Assembly (NCBI GenBank): GCA_963070105.1
Contig: OY718803.1
Coordinates: 5,252,507 to 5,316,506 of the forward strand
DNA: 64,000 bases
Source of the DNA: Litomosoides sigmodontis
Lineage: Eukaryota; Nematoda; Chromadorea; Rhabditida; Onchocercidae
Reading direction: 5' to 3'
A program made the translations under genes and the position numbers. Positions 1-16,882 of this stretch are shown here, piece after piece. Within the stretch, counting starts at the first letter, position 1. Every line of letters begins with the position of its first letter. The notes beneath the pieces were generated by a model that saw nothing but the letters and a program-made list of their open reading frames with translations, did no database searches and was not told where the DNA came from.

Positions 1-289
1 AGGAAGATTATCAATGTTCTCATCTATACACGAACCACGCACATTCTCTTGACAAATAATCATTATTGAATTTCTCATCGGGTTATTAATATGCAAAAGT
101 CAAGCCAATATGAGCACAAAAAGGTTTAAAATTCGACAGGAAAGAGAAGATAATTTCTTGCAACCGAAATATTTTATTAGGTCATTTAACTTTCCAGAAA
201 ATTTAGATACAGCCGATGTTAATTTACGGATGAAATCTGACGAAATTTTTAGTCACCGCTATTCTGAATGAATGCATTAACGATCTTAC

Positions 290-502
290 CAACTTTCTCT
301 GACGCATAACAACATAAACGACCAGTAAATTTCCAGACACACCGGTGATCATAAGTAACAGAAATAGAAATACCGAAAATACTTCAAATTCAGTTGGTGC
401 CAAAAAATCCGCAACAATATCCTCATATTCCCCATCTGTCAAGCGTTCATAACCCAACTCATCATCATACATAACTGCCAAGTTGAAATTCAATAAATTC
501 AA
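290..502 (-). CDS. First coding exon of a class A (rhodopsin-like) GPCR, gene continues past the left edge
   Basis: The exon encodes an acidic extracellular N-terminus followed by one strongly hydrophobic segment ending in SGNLLVVYVVMRQRKL. This is the TM1 signature of peptide- or amine-type class A receptors: the GN pair with the conserved asparagine of helix 1, then a basic first intracellular loop. The exon ends at a good donor (GTAAGA, 289-284) in phase 0, so the other six helices should lie beyond position 1. Two starts are possible: the ATG at 502, or the ATG at 472 just after a TTGGCAG acceptor-like site that could be a trans-splice acceptor. Ligand and subfamily cannot be told from one helix. 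A non-GPCR membrane protein is possible but less likely. Confidence 0.6.
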
Positions 503-3500
503 ATCTCTCTCAGTAGCTCGTATTCAGTTGTGGCGATTCGGTTCGCAGTAGCAATTGTGGAAATATCGGAAAAGCATTGCATAAGTGCTTTGTAATTGGT
601 CTAAAGTGTAAAACACTTGAAAATGTAGTGTGCATCGATCTCTCAGATACTACCTACTGCCTCAGGAATCTTTGAAAACAAGCTCGGATTCGCTATGAAA
701 AGCTATTTCCAGTCTTAATAAAAAATTAATTTAAAGTGTTCGTTATGCTTATTGCACATAGTGCGAATCACTCTTTCTTCCCATAGAGCAAGCCAACATT
801 CACCAGCTATTAGGCCACGTCTATAAGATTTTCTTATCTTCGAAGAAATAAATAAGAGTGCTATTTTCGTTTTTAACTGCGCAAATGTGGTGCAAATGTG
901 CCTGCGCTAGCCAACTTCAGCTGCCTTTTTTCTTTAATCCTTTTTTTTTCGCAAACTCAGAGCGATCACTCACTGCTAGTATTTTACAGCACTTTAGCGG
1001 GCTTTTTTGCCATTGATAAGCAGAAATGAGTGAATTGAATAAATCAGTTTGAGATGATAGCAACACAAATATCTTCCCGAAATTTTAATGAAATAAACCA
1101 ATCTTCTTATATTTGCTTACAGGAGAACTCATGGAGGCTTGCTTACATCACAGCTTATCGCATTCAATCCATTCACTGCGCCTATTTCCTTCATATCTGC
1201 GTTATGTCATCAAAAGAAGTGAATTGCTGAGTTCAGTATTACTTGTAGAAATGGCAGCGAAGAATGAAAGGGTTCTCCAAATCCTTCTTAAGATAAATTG
1301 TATTGCTAGGAATGTCACAGCACTCAATTTTACTGCACAGCACAGCTAGTTTTAGCACATGTAGGCAATGGTCTTGACGCGAAAAGTACCCGTTTCCCAC
1401 ATGACGGAAATGGATTTGTTGCATTCGAAATGTGAAATGAAGTTTACTGTAATATATCAGAAGTTCTCCACAAACTTCTATTTATCTAAGGAACAGCCAA
1501 CATTAACCTTTGCTACATTTCACAAAATAAAAAAATACAAAAGCTGCCTAGAATAATGGCAGCATTCATGATAATTATCACTTCCCTCAAATTCCATTTA
1601 TTGCAATAATTTTATATAAAATCAATAACTCCCCTCTCTTTTCTAACCGCTAACTGTTGCTTTCCTGTTTGTTCCATTCTGCAGTGTGTTATTATAAGCA
1701 TCTGATGGAAACTGAAAAGAATATCAGCGCACAAAGGATTCTTCTGGACGATTGCTTTGCAAAGAAACGGAAGACACAAAAGAGAAATATGCTCTGATAA
1801 AAATATAATGAGAAAAAAGGATAATAGAAAGGGCACATTAGTTATTCAAAAACTAAATTATTTCAGAAACTTATTTATTCAAAGAGAAAGTGCTTTAGCA
1901 GATGATGCTTATCTGTTTACTCTTCGCTTCTTTTGGTTTACAGTGATTAACTGAGCAGCTGAAAATAATGAAACCTTCTCTGTACATTGCGTAAATGTAA
2001 AATGTAAACGTTATCAGGAAAAAGATATAGCTGTTGGATGACTTCAGGCTATCCGCTCGTAAATACTGGAGAGGCATGGAGGAAGATTAGGTAAATAACA
2101 TAAAAACACCTGGAAATTCATCTTATAATTCCTTAACGCTAATAATGCGCGATGATGACGACGTTCATTTCTGTGCCGCAAGAAATAGACCGAATTGATA
2201 ACAACGAAGCATCCAAAATACTCTTTCCGATGAGTGAGGTGTATCAGTATCAATCAATCTCTTTCCGATAATAAAAAGGTAATTTGTCGGTTCAGTGATT
2301 ATTGTGAGGGAAAAAGACTGAAAAAGATAGAAATGAACGAATGGCTCTATGAATGACACTCGTCAGTACACATTTGCATGTTTGAAGGATTCTCGAAATA
2401 GTAATTATAATTAGAAGAGGAAAAGAAGGAAAAGAAGTGGAGCAAAAGAAGTGAGTGATGAATAAAACAAATGTAATTTTAAAGGATTAAATTTAAAAAG
2501 CGCATTAAAAGTAATTGAAATATCGGAGTGATGAAAAAGTGCTGGGCATGCATGTTTGTTTTGTTAAAGTTAGTCATTGGGATTTGTGTTGAACGCCATT
2601 ACTTTTTCTACTTTATGCATTCCTTTTCACTAAGGAAATGAAATGAAACACGAAACAACAAGTGGACTTTCAGTGGATTCAAATAAACTGTAAAATAGGA
2701 AGAAATATACAGTGCCAGGAAGGCATTCGTTTGATGAAGGCAAGATGAACAAGAATAATAGAGGATCGCCAAAGCTCATAGCAACAGAAGTTTATCTTTT
2801 AAAAGCGTAAAAAAGAACCAAACATGAATTTGTCCTTTTCTTAGTTGTTGTGTTTTTAATTTGACTGATATTTCTTTGTTTTTCGACAGAGTGAGCGTTC
2901 GAAAAAGCATTAAACAGCAAATTTTTTTTGACAGTGAGATGCATAGTAACAAATACCCCCAAAAATTTTATTAAAACAAATCTCTTCATCTTTAGCTTAC
3001 CACGACTTTCGATTTGACAATTATTTCAGGTGCTTACAAAATAATGCATATTTAAATGCCAGCAGATTATCTTCTTATTGCAGCCAATTCCTTTAAAAAT
3101 AAAATTCTAAAGCACAAATTTATGCACTGAAGTAATAGTCCAAGGTGATGAAAAGAAAGAAACCGGACACCACTTTATAAATTTATGAAGAGAATTTGCG
3201 CAAAAAGACTACACGTAATTAATTCTATTAACTGCAGCAACAATTATTACAGCATCAAAGAATACCCAGACTACAGCCAAGTAGAAATTAGCCATTATCA
3301 TTTCAGCTCCATTATTCCATGCTCTAACACTTCACTTATTATGATATAAACATCTTCATAATCTTGAAAACGACCTTTCTCAATCCATAAAAGGACACCA
3401 ATGAATAAATGAAACGGAATTAAATGGATTTTCTATTTACATACCGGTACTTGGAACAAAAATTGCATGTATTGCAGCCATTTTTTATTGAACAAATCAT

Positions 3501-3547
3501 CGTAATAAATAGTAATGACCGAAATGCATGTTCTTACTGATGTCTTC
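503..3547. other. Intergenic, no gene seen
   Basis: About 3 kb of AT-rich sequence between the GPCR 5' end and the 3' end of the MTG2 gene. Short open frames occur on both strands, but none has flanking splice sites in phase or a recognisable protein pattern. The left part should hold the GPCR promoter and the right end the MTG2 3' UTR. Confidence 0.6.
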
Positions 3548-5570
<2,023 letters not shown>

Positions 5571-6551
5571 TACGCACTCCTTTAAATTCTCTATATTGTG
5601 AACAATAAGTTCTATTAATTTATGATTAATAAATTGATAATCCAAAACATTTCATTACTTCATTAAAGATATCCTCAATTCAGAAATGATCAGAGCTGAG
5701 AAAAATTTCACGCATACTTGCGATATCCATTCCTTTTCTATTGAAAATCCTTACATTATCATGGCCTAGTAATTCTGCTCTAGCCACCAGAATTAATTAG
5801 ATCTACTCAGTTCTTAGAACCTGTCTTCCTGATTCCTGAAGTCTTCAAAAACAAGGCACATTATATTCGCCTTTGACGACCTTCAGAAATTACTCATATG
5901 TTCCACTTCACCATAACAAAAAGCACGACAAACACGGAAAAGAGCATATATTATTCTGGTACAATCTTATAGCGAAACAAAATTTATTAAATTAGCAAAA
6001 CCTGAATCAACAAAAGCCAGCAAGCGATACAATGATAAAACAAGATGCAAAATAGCACCAAAAGCAAATGAACCGAATTCGTTAAAAACATATACATTGT
6101 TAAGCGATTCAATTAAAACTAATGGAATAAAGGAAAGGCATTGGGCACAGTTACAATACTTGTACATCTATTTATCTCAAATAAACATAAAGTTCTAATT
6201 CATGACTTCAGATTTTGCTAATATATCTCTTCCCTACCCAAAAAGAATATCGCTTGTGCTGCATTTAAATTAAAACTACGTTTTGCATGATTGAAAAAGC
6301 ATTCAAACCGAACACGGTTAAATGTAAGCATATATACCCCATTTTCCTTAAAAACTCATCTGTCTTTACAACAATTGAGTTTTATGAAGCGAGGTCTAAT
6401 ATCTATAATGAAATGAAAAACATTTTAAATGAAGATAAGACAAATCACAATATACTTACACTGCAGTAGTGATTTAAACATTTCCGAAATTTAAAAAGGC
6501 ATTCGTCTCAAAAGCTGCTGCAGAAAGGTCATTATAAAAAAACACGTTATT
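5571..6551. other. Intergenic between two minus-strand genes
   Basis: About 1 kb separating the unidentified 235-residue gene from MTG2. Nothing coding is visible. The spacing and shared strand would allow a nematode operon, but no positive signal was found. Confidence 0.5.
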
Positions 6552-8177
<1,626 letters not shown>

Positions 8178-9700
8178 CGAATTATCATTCCTCTGTAGAT
8201 ATACATCACCCAAAAATTCATCTATGATAAACCATCGATTAATACCAATAATACATTTGCATCAAATCACGCAGAAAATGATGGAGTAGGTTCCAGATTT
8301 GAAAGATGTCTCTCTTTAACAGCAAATATCACTGTTACCTCATACAGCACAATGTTCGTTAAACATTAATCAACAATCAACACAAAGAACTGATTTCTTC
8401 TTTCTGTCAGTGAATCTCAATCACTTTTTAAAGCATCGCTGTTATGAACAGTTTTCATAGATCTCATCAGCTTACATCCGACGAGTCACGCCAACGTGCC
8501 ATCAGTACCAGTGCGCGCACAAGTAATGCTCTTCACAGCGTTTCTAACTTTCTAACAGTACTAGGAATGCGAAGAAACAAGCAATCCCCACGCACCGTAC
8601 GCCTACCAGCCGCTCAGCAACACCACCACCCACACACTGCGAATTATCTCCGACGGTTCCTTTTAAGAGTTCCGAAAAGCGGCCAAATTGTCACGCGGAA
8701 TGAAAATGGAACATCCATAGTATGCAAAGATGACGGAATCCACACGTTTTCTTGTTTTCCTCTTCCACATCTGATGTTGCGTGACTTGTATATTTTTTGT
8801 CACCTTTGCGACATGCTTTCTGATAACGTTGAGAAATATTAAGCCGAGATTGATGAGGCTTAGAGAAGTGAAAAATGACCATCGTTTGAGAATTGATGTC
8901 TTTGATTCCTGTTTTTTTTCTTTGTGGTGTTAATTTTTTAGTAATAAACAATCTGTAATAATAAAAAATTGTAAAACAGTACAATATTCAAAATTATAAG
9001 TAATTTGAGTATTACAAATATACTTGACCAATGTATTGCAAAACTGTTAGGCTGTAATTCAGTAGGTTCGATGACACAATTTCAATCATTTATTAAAAGA
9101 ATATAATAATTAGGAGAAATGTGCGACAAATATATGAAGAGGAAAAATTAAACGAAAAAAGAAATAATAACTGATCAGAGCACAGAAGAGAACAGTGACA
9201 GTGTCCTAACAAAGCCCTCCTGATAAGGCTTATTATCTGTCACAAACTGTGTTCGATATCCCAATAATCCAGTTTTTTGTTGTATGCTGAAGCAGAATTT
9301 GAAATTTCTTCATTGAGCTTACAAACCTTTAAAACTTGAATTTTAATTATTTCATCGCACTTCATCGTTCACTCTGACTTGTGCTTCGGATCCTGGAATC
9401 ATTCGATCATCTTGCATTCGCCGAGTGAATGCAAAATTTTGTTGCAATCGGAGGTGCAAGAACTTTTTGACCTTTTTTCGATCAATTTCATAGTTTTGAA
9501 CAATTTTGGACTGCGTTAATCCCCAAAGAAATTAAAAAATTGAGCCTAAAATTTTTATGGACGATATCAGTATTTCTCTGTGGCTTGTTTGCATTAATAC
9601 TGAATAAACCAAATAAAGAGAATATTTGAAAAAAAGAGTTCACAATTTCCGGTTAAAAGACTGAAAAATTTAGCTGATAATTTTCATTTCAAATTGATGA
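8178..9700. other. Intergenic, upstream of the 235-residue gene
   Basis: Holds the presumed promoter of the unidentified gene. The plus-strand open frame at 8444-8842 has no family pattern or supporting splice sites and is not called. A CACCACCACCCACAC-like tract near 8620 is low complexity. Confidence 0.5.
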
Positions 9701-9711
9701 TTTAATTTTTC

Positions 9712-10430
9712 TTCAAAAAAGATATGATGAAGTTCAGAAAGTTTCTGTTGATTTCAAGGAAGGAACTTCTCATTACATTTATCACACTCCTGCAGAGAAA
9801 TTTGAAGAAATTAAGGAAATGAATTATGAAATCTCAGTGGTAGGAAATGTCACAACGATAAGTGATAATAGAATTATATCGCTGACTGCCTGCAATTTTA
9901 TCAACGGAAGAGTGGGGCAAGAATTTCAGAGAAAGAGATTAGCTCTACTGTAGACTTATGGATTCAAGTTGAAATAATCTATGAAAATTATTTGGCTTTC
10001 AATTAAACTCGAAAAGCAAGTGAGCGCTGATTATAATGAAACAAATGTCCCAAAATTCATTAACTACAGGAATGATCATCTCACTATTTTGTATCACTCC
10101 AAGCACAGCCCTTATACGAATATAATTTAAGGAACCTCGAAGCCCGAAAGTTATTTCGACGATTCAATTTTCAAAAAAACAAGTTTATCGCAGTTGATGA
10201 GGAGGAATGTTTTGAAGTGAAAGAGGAATCTGATCAACTCATTGCTTCACCACGTGTTGTTGTGCCTATCAGTGCTTCGGGAAACAACTGTCTCTCTTCC
10301 CATATTTGAAAAAAGTAAACAGTTCGTCATTCTAGGAGCAATTAGCTGCTTTCAATAATATGAGAAATATAATGTGAGACAGTTCCATGTTCCAATTGCC
10401 CTGGAAGTGGTCAAGGAAGAGGAATAAAGA
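9712..10430 (+). pseudogene. Possible decayed coding sequence, family unknown
   Basis: Several adjacent plus-strand stretches read like protein but are broken. From 9712 about 80 codons stay open (RYDEVQKVSVDFKEGTSHY..., TACNFINGRVGQEFQRKR) and end in TAG at 9951. From 10020 about 35 codons are open (NVPKFINYRNDHLTILY). A frame change is then needed to enter a 65-codon stretch (NLRNLEARKLFRRFNFQ, VDEEECFEVKEE, ASPRVVVPISASG), followed by VRQFHVPIALEVVKEEE. No ATG-led frame or splice-site set joins them. This is what an old pseudogene or a degenerate transposon ORF looks like; chance open frames in AT-rich DNA are the alternative. I cannot name a parent family. Confidence 0.3.
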
Positions 10431-10819
10431 AGGCTACTTGTCTTACTCCTCCCACTCATCGCTTACAGTGATCGTTATCAGCCTAAAAAATTTATTAATA
10501 AATTGAAAAAAATCAAATATCCGAATGAGTGAACAATCATTTCTAAAGTCAATCCACAGCGACTGATATAATTCGCTTCAATTTTAAATCTCAACTGTGA
10601 AAGAATACATTAAACGAGGAAAGCTTCACTCCACTTAAATGCTAATGGATAGAGTGCGGAAATGGCATTTGAAGTGACCTTCTCTCTGAGAAGAAACTGT
10701 AAATTAAAAAAAAATAAACTCGTGGATGGAATAAGTGCTCTAACAGATGGCATTAAAGACCAAATAGGATGGAATTTATCATAGCTTTTTGGGTACTGAA
10801 ATAGAGAAAATTAAAAGCC

Positions 10820-10846
10820 GAGAGAGAGAGAGAGGGAGAGAGAGAA
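10820..10846. repeat. (GA)n tract
   Basis: Near-perfect GA repeat with one GGG interruption, purine on the plus strand, in intergenic DNA. Confidence 0.9.
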
Positions 10847-10849
10847 AAG

Positions 10850-12730
10850 TGAAGCTTCTAGATATGTAATGACTACTAATACAAGTTATTGAAAGAAAAC
10901 GAAAGAATTATGAAACTGATAAATTCCTCAACAATAAGTCATTGCTCCAAATAAGTTATGCTGTTCAAAGAAAATTGATTTAGTGCGCATCAGAAAGAAA
11001 GAACGTGTGTAAACAGTGCGTATCAATTAAATCTGAAAATTTGCTCGTAAATTTTGGGTCGATTATTAACTCGTTCAAATTACTTAAAATGAAACATTCT
11101 TCTGCACTATGATTTTCCACCCACTTTATTTGCACTTCACAGGTATACGCCTGAAAAGGAGAATTTCTGGTCATTTAAGAATCGAAATTTCCATTAAATC
11201 ATTTTTATAAGACCTTTAGTGAAAGCTTTAATAACTTCTATTCTCTTTGCTTTGGACAGTTCGATAAGCACAGCAGTGAAGAAAGGATGTCCAAAATTAA
11301 ATTTTCAATATGTTAATGAAACGATTTGCTGGACCTGTTTGTCCTGAAATACACCATCATAAGAAGTACCACCATAAGAAGTACGTAGGAAACTGCCAAC
11401 TGCACTAATTAGATTACACCTGCATTACACTTAGAAAAAGTTAAAACAAATCTCATAGCAAATGATTTCCTTCTTTCTTCTTAACCTCTTCAAAAAAGTG
11501 TAAAAGTACGAAAGTAACAAATTCTTTGAGTTCAACAAAATTTAGCAAGAAAGTTCGACACGATAGAAGCTACTTGTTGCTAATGAAAGAAGTTTTTCTT
11601 ATAACTATGAAATAAAAGAAAATCGGAGATATCATTGATTAGATTTGAACAAGAGATAAAGCCATCAAGAAAACAACCTGCTGCTTTGACGAACTGTGGT
11701 GTGAACAGGTGAATGGTGACAAATGAAATAAACATATAGGTCTTTTTCTTTTTAAAAAAACGTCTTTTCTCGAATGGTATAAAAAGAATTGGCATAGGGG
11801 AGGTATATACGGAAAAGAAGGTGAGGTCGAGGAATTGATGTATTGTGCTTAGCTTTGGTAACCTAGCTTTATGAAGCCAGTAACTTACTCATACAGCTAG
11901 ATAACCAAAGTAAAGTTGCAATACCTGAGCCCAGATATATTGCTGGTGGCAACATCGTATAAGCGAATTTTTACCTTATCAAATTTTTAAATTCATCAAA
12001 TGCAACGAAACAGATTTGCCGCACTCAAAACATCACTGCGATTAATAACACTTAATAGAAAGGACAAAAAGGGAAAACTGAAACAGTAGACGCAGTGCCA
12101 AATGGCTTAGAAAATTAAATCGAAATTTCACATCAACAATTTGCATATAAGGAAAGCAAAAAAGAAAACTGAAATTTTTTACTAAAGCATATGGTCATCG
12201 TACGCGAGAAATGTCACCCACATTCATGAAAAGGCGTTTCAATGAGAGGAATATGAAGGGTTGATTATCTTACACCACTGCGTCACCTTCTAATGCATGA
12301 AGACTTAATATAAAAGATTAAATTTAAATTAAACAAGCGTGGACGAAGGAGTTGCTTAACGGTACTGTATTGTTCAAGTTTTTGGAAAAAGTGATGACGA
12401 TGAAATGGGAAGAGAGAGAAGTGGTGGTGAAGGAAACGTTCGTCTTCTGTATTTCTGAGATGGAGATGTACAGAAGAGAAGCATGTGTGCACCTACCGTT
12501 GCCTATAAACTGAGGAAGATAAGATACACGGACACAGGGTTACCGGAACCAGTACAGGAGGTGTAGGAACAACACCGTGTACACACCAAACACCCTTTCC
12601 ACTTCTTCCACATCGTGATATATTCAAAAAGCAATTAACCAATTGAAGGTCGTCATCAGCCACGCCCTATCATACTATATTCTCCAGGTAACGCTGTCAG
12701 TGATCAATTGCTCTTTAAGACGAGACAGAA
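10850..12730. other. Intergenic, nothing recognised
   Basis: AT-rich sequence without a supportable exon on either strand. Open frames of 60-70 codons here lack family patterns. Confidence 0.5.
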
Positions 12731-12732
12731 GA

Positions 12733-12805
12733 GGTAGGTAGGTAGGTAGGTAGGTAGGTAGGTAGGCAGGTGGGTAGGTAGGTAGGTAGATGGGTGGGTA
12801 GGTAG
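12733..12805. repeat. (GGTA)n tetranucleotide microsatellite
   Basis: About 18 GGTA units with a few substitutions (GGCA, GGTG, GATG). On the minus strand this reads (TACC)n and gives a spurious Thr-Tyr-Leu-Pro frame. Confidence 0.95.
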
Positions 12806-12809
12806 ACAG

Positions 12810-13645
12810 AGCAACCAAGAAACGGATGAGCAGATGTGGACAGGCTGAACTGGTGTTGTGACCGAAGATGGGGAATTAGACGTGCAGGGCAGTAAAACGA
12901 GCTTATCAATGATTACTTTAGTATGAATTTATCGTCAAATGAATGACCTTGACGATATCTACAAACGCAGACAAACTTACCCGAAACTTACCAGGTCACT
13001 CTCATTCCTCTTACTATACGATTTCCTATCGAGCGACGTAGTGATCGATCATATCGCTCCTTAGATTTTCCACGACACCTGAAATTATATCCCAAAACAC
13101 TCCTTTGCTATAGAAATTCCTTTGAGCGCACTCCCAAAAATGGCTAATATTTGAAAATGCACAACAGCATCTTACAACACACGCACGTGCACGTGCAGTA
13201 ACATCACTGTATGAACCAACAATTGCTTGAAACTGTAGAAATTTGAATGGATTTTTAATAGATTATGGTTTTTATGGCAGATTTTTGAGAGCTTTTTTCC
13301 GAAAGAAATTTTCACACAGAGCTAGCTTTTCATTTCATTCATATTTTTTAGTGATTTATTAAACTCTCTAAAATACTTGAAAGCAATTGCCGAAAATAAC
13401 TTTACAAAATGCAAAAATAACTTGTTCCTCACATGCCTTGATGTGAAGTATTCCTTCCTTCCTTTCCTTCTATCCTTTCCACACATGCATTGTTGGCACT
13501 TCCCTTCATCCTCTTCGTAACAGTAACCAACTAGTTCCTAACTTATCACCACAATCTGCCAGTTCCTTCCTTCCTCATCAATCATCAGGCTACTGCGCAC
13601 ACACAACTATTTTAATTATATTTATACTTGCATATCTACGTGTAG
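12810..13645. other. Intergenic, nothing recognised
   Basis: No supportable exon. A short CACGCACGTGCACGTGCA segment near 13180-13200 is a palindromic E-box-like run, probably simple sequence. Confidence 0.4.
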
Positions 13646-13650
13646 TGTGT

Positions 13651-13651
<1 letters not shown>

Positions 13652-13707
<56 letters not shown>

Positions 13708-13710
13708 GTG
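13652..13710. repeat. (GT)n dinucleotide microsatellite
   Basis: About 29 GT units with one GC interruption near the end. Intergenic. Confidence 0.97.
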
Positions 13711-13714
13711 CACT

Positions 13715-16700
13715 GCTTTTACAAAGTGTTCCCCTTCCTTCGTTAACATCGAATGAAGTTTAGTGCTTCGAGATGGCACAACTCATGAAGATTTGCTGTA
13801 AATCAATCTCTAAATTAATTGACTGAAATTGACAGGTAGAAATCTTCTTCACAGTCGCCGTCTGCATTCCTCTATTTTTTGTAATGTGTGGGTTTGCGCA
13901 AAATGCAATCCATCAATTTTTTCGTTTTTCGATTTCTGTTACATCTTCATGAAATGAGAAGGGAGGTCTTACAGTTTCCCTGAAGTTTGCTGGAATCGAT
14001 GAAGCGAATTTTCCGTCCTTTTTAGATCGTTTTTTTTCATCGCAATGACAACATTCCTCCCAGCAACTTAACTCATTTCTCTCAAAATGATTACAAACGT
14101 GCCCCACTGAATCCTAAATCCTTATTTTCCATCGCCAGTTTGCATTTCTTCCTAAAGCGATAACAGTCATGAGACAAAATTTATCCGACATGATAACTAC
14201 TTCAAATGATGAAGTTTAATTTCTCCACGTTGAAATTTCACTTTAAACTATGCTTCGAGCTAGTGTAAACTACTGCAATAGTTACAGTTATCGGTACAAC
14301 AATGTCCTTTCGTTTGAGGCAGAGAACTGTCGGCATTTTCTCTACTTTTTCGACCATCATAATGAAGCGTATGTGTTGTAAATTCATGGTAATGACCTAA
14401 TCAGTAACGGAGCCATTTAATAGTACGTATCAGTAAACAAATCGAGTGAGTGACCAGGAACATATCCCATTTCAAGTGTCACTTATTATTGTCACAAACC
14501 ACTAGTGCTACTTCTATTAGCTCTATTACAATTTCTGCCTATCAACACCATTGATTTGAACAAAAGGATTACACGAAACAGCGTCCCATTATATCATCAC
14601 GGAGAATCCAAAATCTTCCATACTGAAGGACGGAAAGTAAAAGGAGACAACGCGGGGTAAAGCAGACGTGAAGAAAAGATTCAAGCAAAAATGATTTGCA
14701 GAAAGCAGAATCATAAATACAAAAATGGACGAATGGACGGTAGTCTAGCATCACATGCAGTTTGACACATCTAAGAGATTTAAGAAAAGCGAAGAGAACT
14801 GTATTTGCATACAAACAGTGATGTATCATGTAAAGTGAGGAATTTTGCAATGAATTTGGAAGCAGTCGCGAAATCTGTAAATGAATGCAGTACGCCTTGT
14901 CTTGTCTTCAGCTCTATCCAACACCCACTCGTTCATTCCATTAAGGCTGCAATAAATTCAAAAATTAATGATTGATTGGACGTTCCAGTCTTCCTTCACG
15001 CGTCTCCATGACAGTACCACAAAAAGGAAATTGGCAGAAACTGTAGCACTTCTTTCTCACTTCACACCCACTTAAACTCGGCTGTTACAAGCAAGAGATG
15101 ATAGGATACATTGGGTAAGTTAACCGATAATAGGTTAGACTAGACAAATCAGTGGAAGGGTGCACTCCTGTCCTTTGATCCTACAGTTGGCCCTGGTAAC
15201 CGATCGATTGATAGGGCGATTGGGAAGAAGATAAGGAGAGTTGGCAACTTATATTTCACCTCGTTGAGACATCCATCGAATGAAATAGATGGAATCTACA
15301 TCCACTCCTCAGCGCCATCACTCCACAAGCATTACTCATCTCATCCACATTTCTTTTTCCGCTCAGTGAACAAAATTACCCCATCTAGCTAGTTATTTCC
15401 CTTAAATGTCCTCCCTCTCAACATATCCCCTTAACAGGGAAGATATAACCAATTTCAGGACACGAAAAAGTTAATTCGGTAGCCAATCAAAGAAATGAAA
15501 GCTCCGAAACTGTAAGACTCTACCCCGATATGGGAACATTTCTGAAGTAATCACCGAAGATTGATCACCTGTTTCATTTTCCTAAGAAAATGATTGCCAG
15601 AAAACTTCTAGTAGAACACGAATTAGGACCTTTAACCAGATTTTTGATAGCCCAACATCTATCCATAATTCCAGTTCCCGTCTGTTCCTTTGAAAAGCCT
15701 GACGTCAACCTGATACAGCGCAAAATTTCATCCGTAATCGTAGCAACTTCAGAGCTTCTATCAACAAATGAACAAATCCATCGGATGAAGACTGAACTTT
15801 ACTGTTTCTCACCGTCAAACTTCTCATTCTTCTTCCGATAATCAAATTAATCAAAGGATCTAACGACCTAGCACGGTTCACGTTGTCATTAAAATCCTGT
15901 GTTTGGAAAAATACAATGCACCCTTTCTTAACACCAGAAATTTTTATTTGCCAAATACTGTTAGCAAGAAAACAAAAAAAAAAACAAGGGAAAAACAAGC
16001 CGAGAATTTACAGAGAATAAAATGCAGAGGCCCTTTAACTTGACTAAAATAAATAATTGACGTAGATGAACAATTTCTTTTCTGAGGCAGAATGTAGCAA
16101 ATCATAAATATTCACCAGCAAGTCGAAAATTGAAGCAAATTTCACTGGAAAAGAAAAATAAAAGCAAATTGTCAGGAATAATCCCGAAGAATGAGGATGC
16201 ATCTATGCTGAATAACTGTAGCACACAGTCATGCCTCCACAAAAGATGAAGAAATGTGGAGTTGTTGTGACTTTTTAACCTTCTGTTAGGAGTTACTCCT
16301 GAAACTTAAAAAGTTACTTCATTTCAATTCCTCATATACTACAGCGTCACAGATACCATCACAGGACATCAAAGTATGTGTCAAATACGTTGGACATAGA
16401 CCTTATATCGCCACTCAATAACGACAGTCTTATAGCATACAGAAACAGGGAAATGGATATTATCGGCACTGATGCTCCTTATCTGCTAAAAATAGGTACA
16501 ACTACAAACATCATTGGCTTCTCGTCCTTTTCATTCACAATTACCGGATTACATGGCGGAAAGATATCAGAAAATAATATCGAGACAATTTACAAGTATC
16601 CCAGGACCTGTATGAACAATTTAAACGACAATTATCCTGAAGCAACAATTTTAACGTTCTTTTGTAGAACTACAAAAAATATATGGCTGATCGGCTAACA

Positions 16701-16850
16701 AAAACCACGTAACCGACAAAGCTGCATGTCAACTAATTGTCACAGTGAAATATTCCTAAATAATGTTGAAGTGTAACATCACGATTGGTTTTGTGACTGA
16801 AAAAACAAAATCCACAGAACATAGAACTAAACCTTATTTGTACAAAAATC
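13715..16850. other. Intergenic, nothing recognised
   Basis: About 3 kb without a gene. Open frames at 14569-14850 (minus) and 15590-15841 (plus) lack family patterns and in-phase splice sites. An AATAAA on the minus strand occurs at about 15948, the nearest canonical one below lin-41 that I noticed. Confidence 0.45.
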
Positions 16851-16860
16851 AATCGCTATC

Positions 16861-16882
16861 ACTACTACTACTACTACTACTA
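16861..16882. repeat. (ACT)n trinucleotide microsatellite
   Basis: Seven ACT units in intergenic DNA. Confidence 0.9.

Noticed and set aside
8444..8842. 132-codon plus-strand open frame
   Set aside because: No family pattern, low-complexity His/Ser stretches, no in-phase splice sites; it lies in the promoter side of a minus-strand gene.
16084..16093. Minus-strand ATTCTGCCTC identical to part of the C. elegans lin-41 let-7 site 2
   Set aside because: It is 4.1 kb beyond the stop codon and lacks the upstream ACAACC; a ten-base match at that distance is likely chance.
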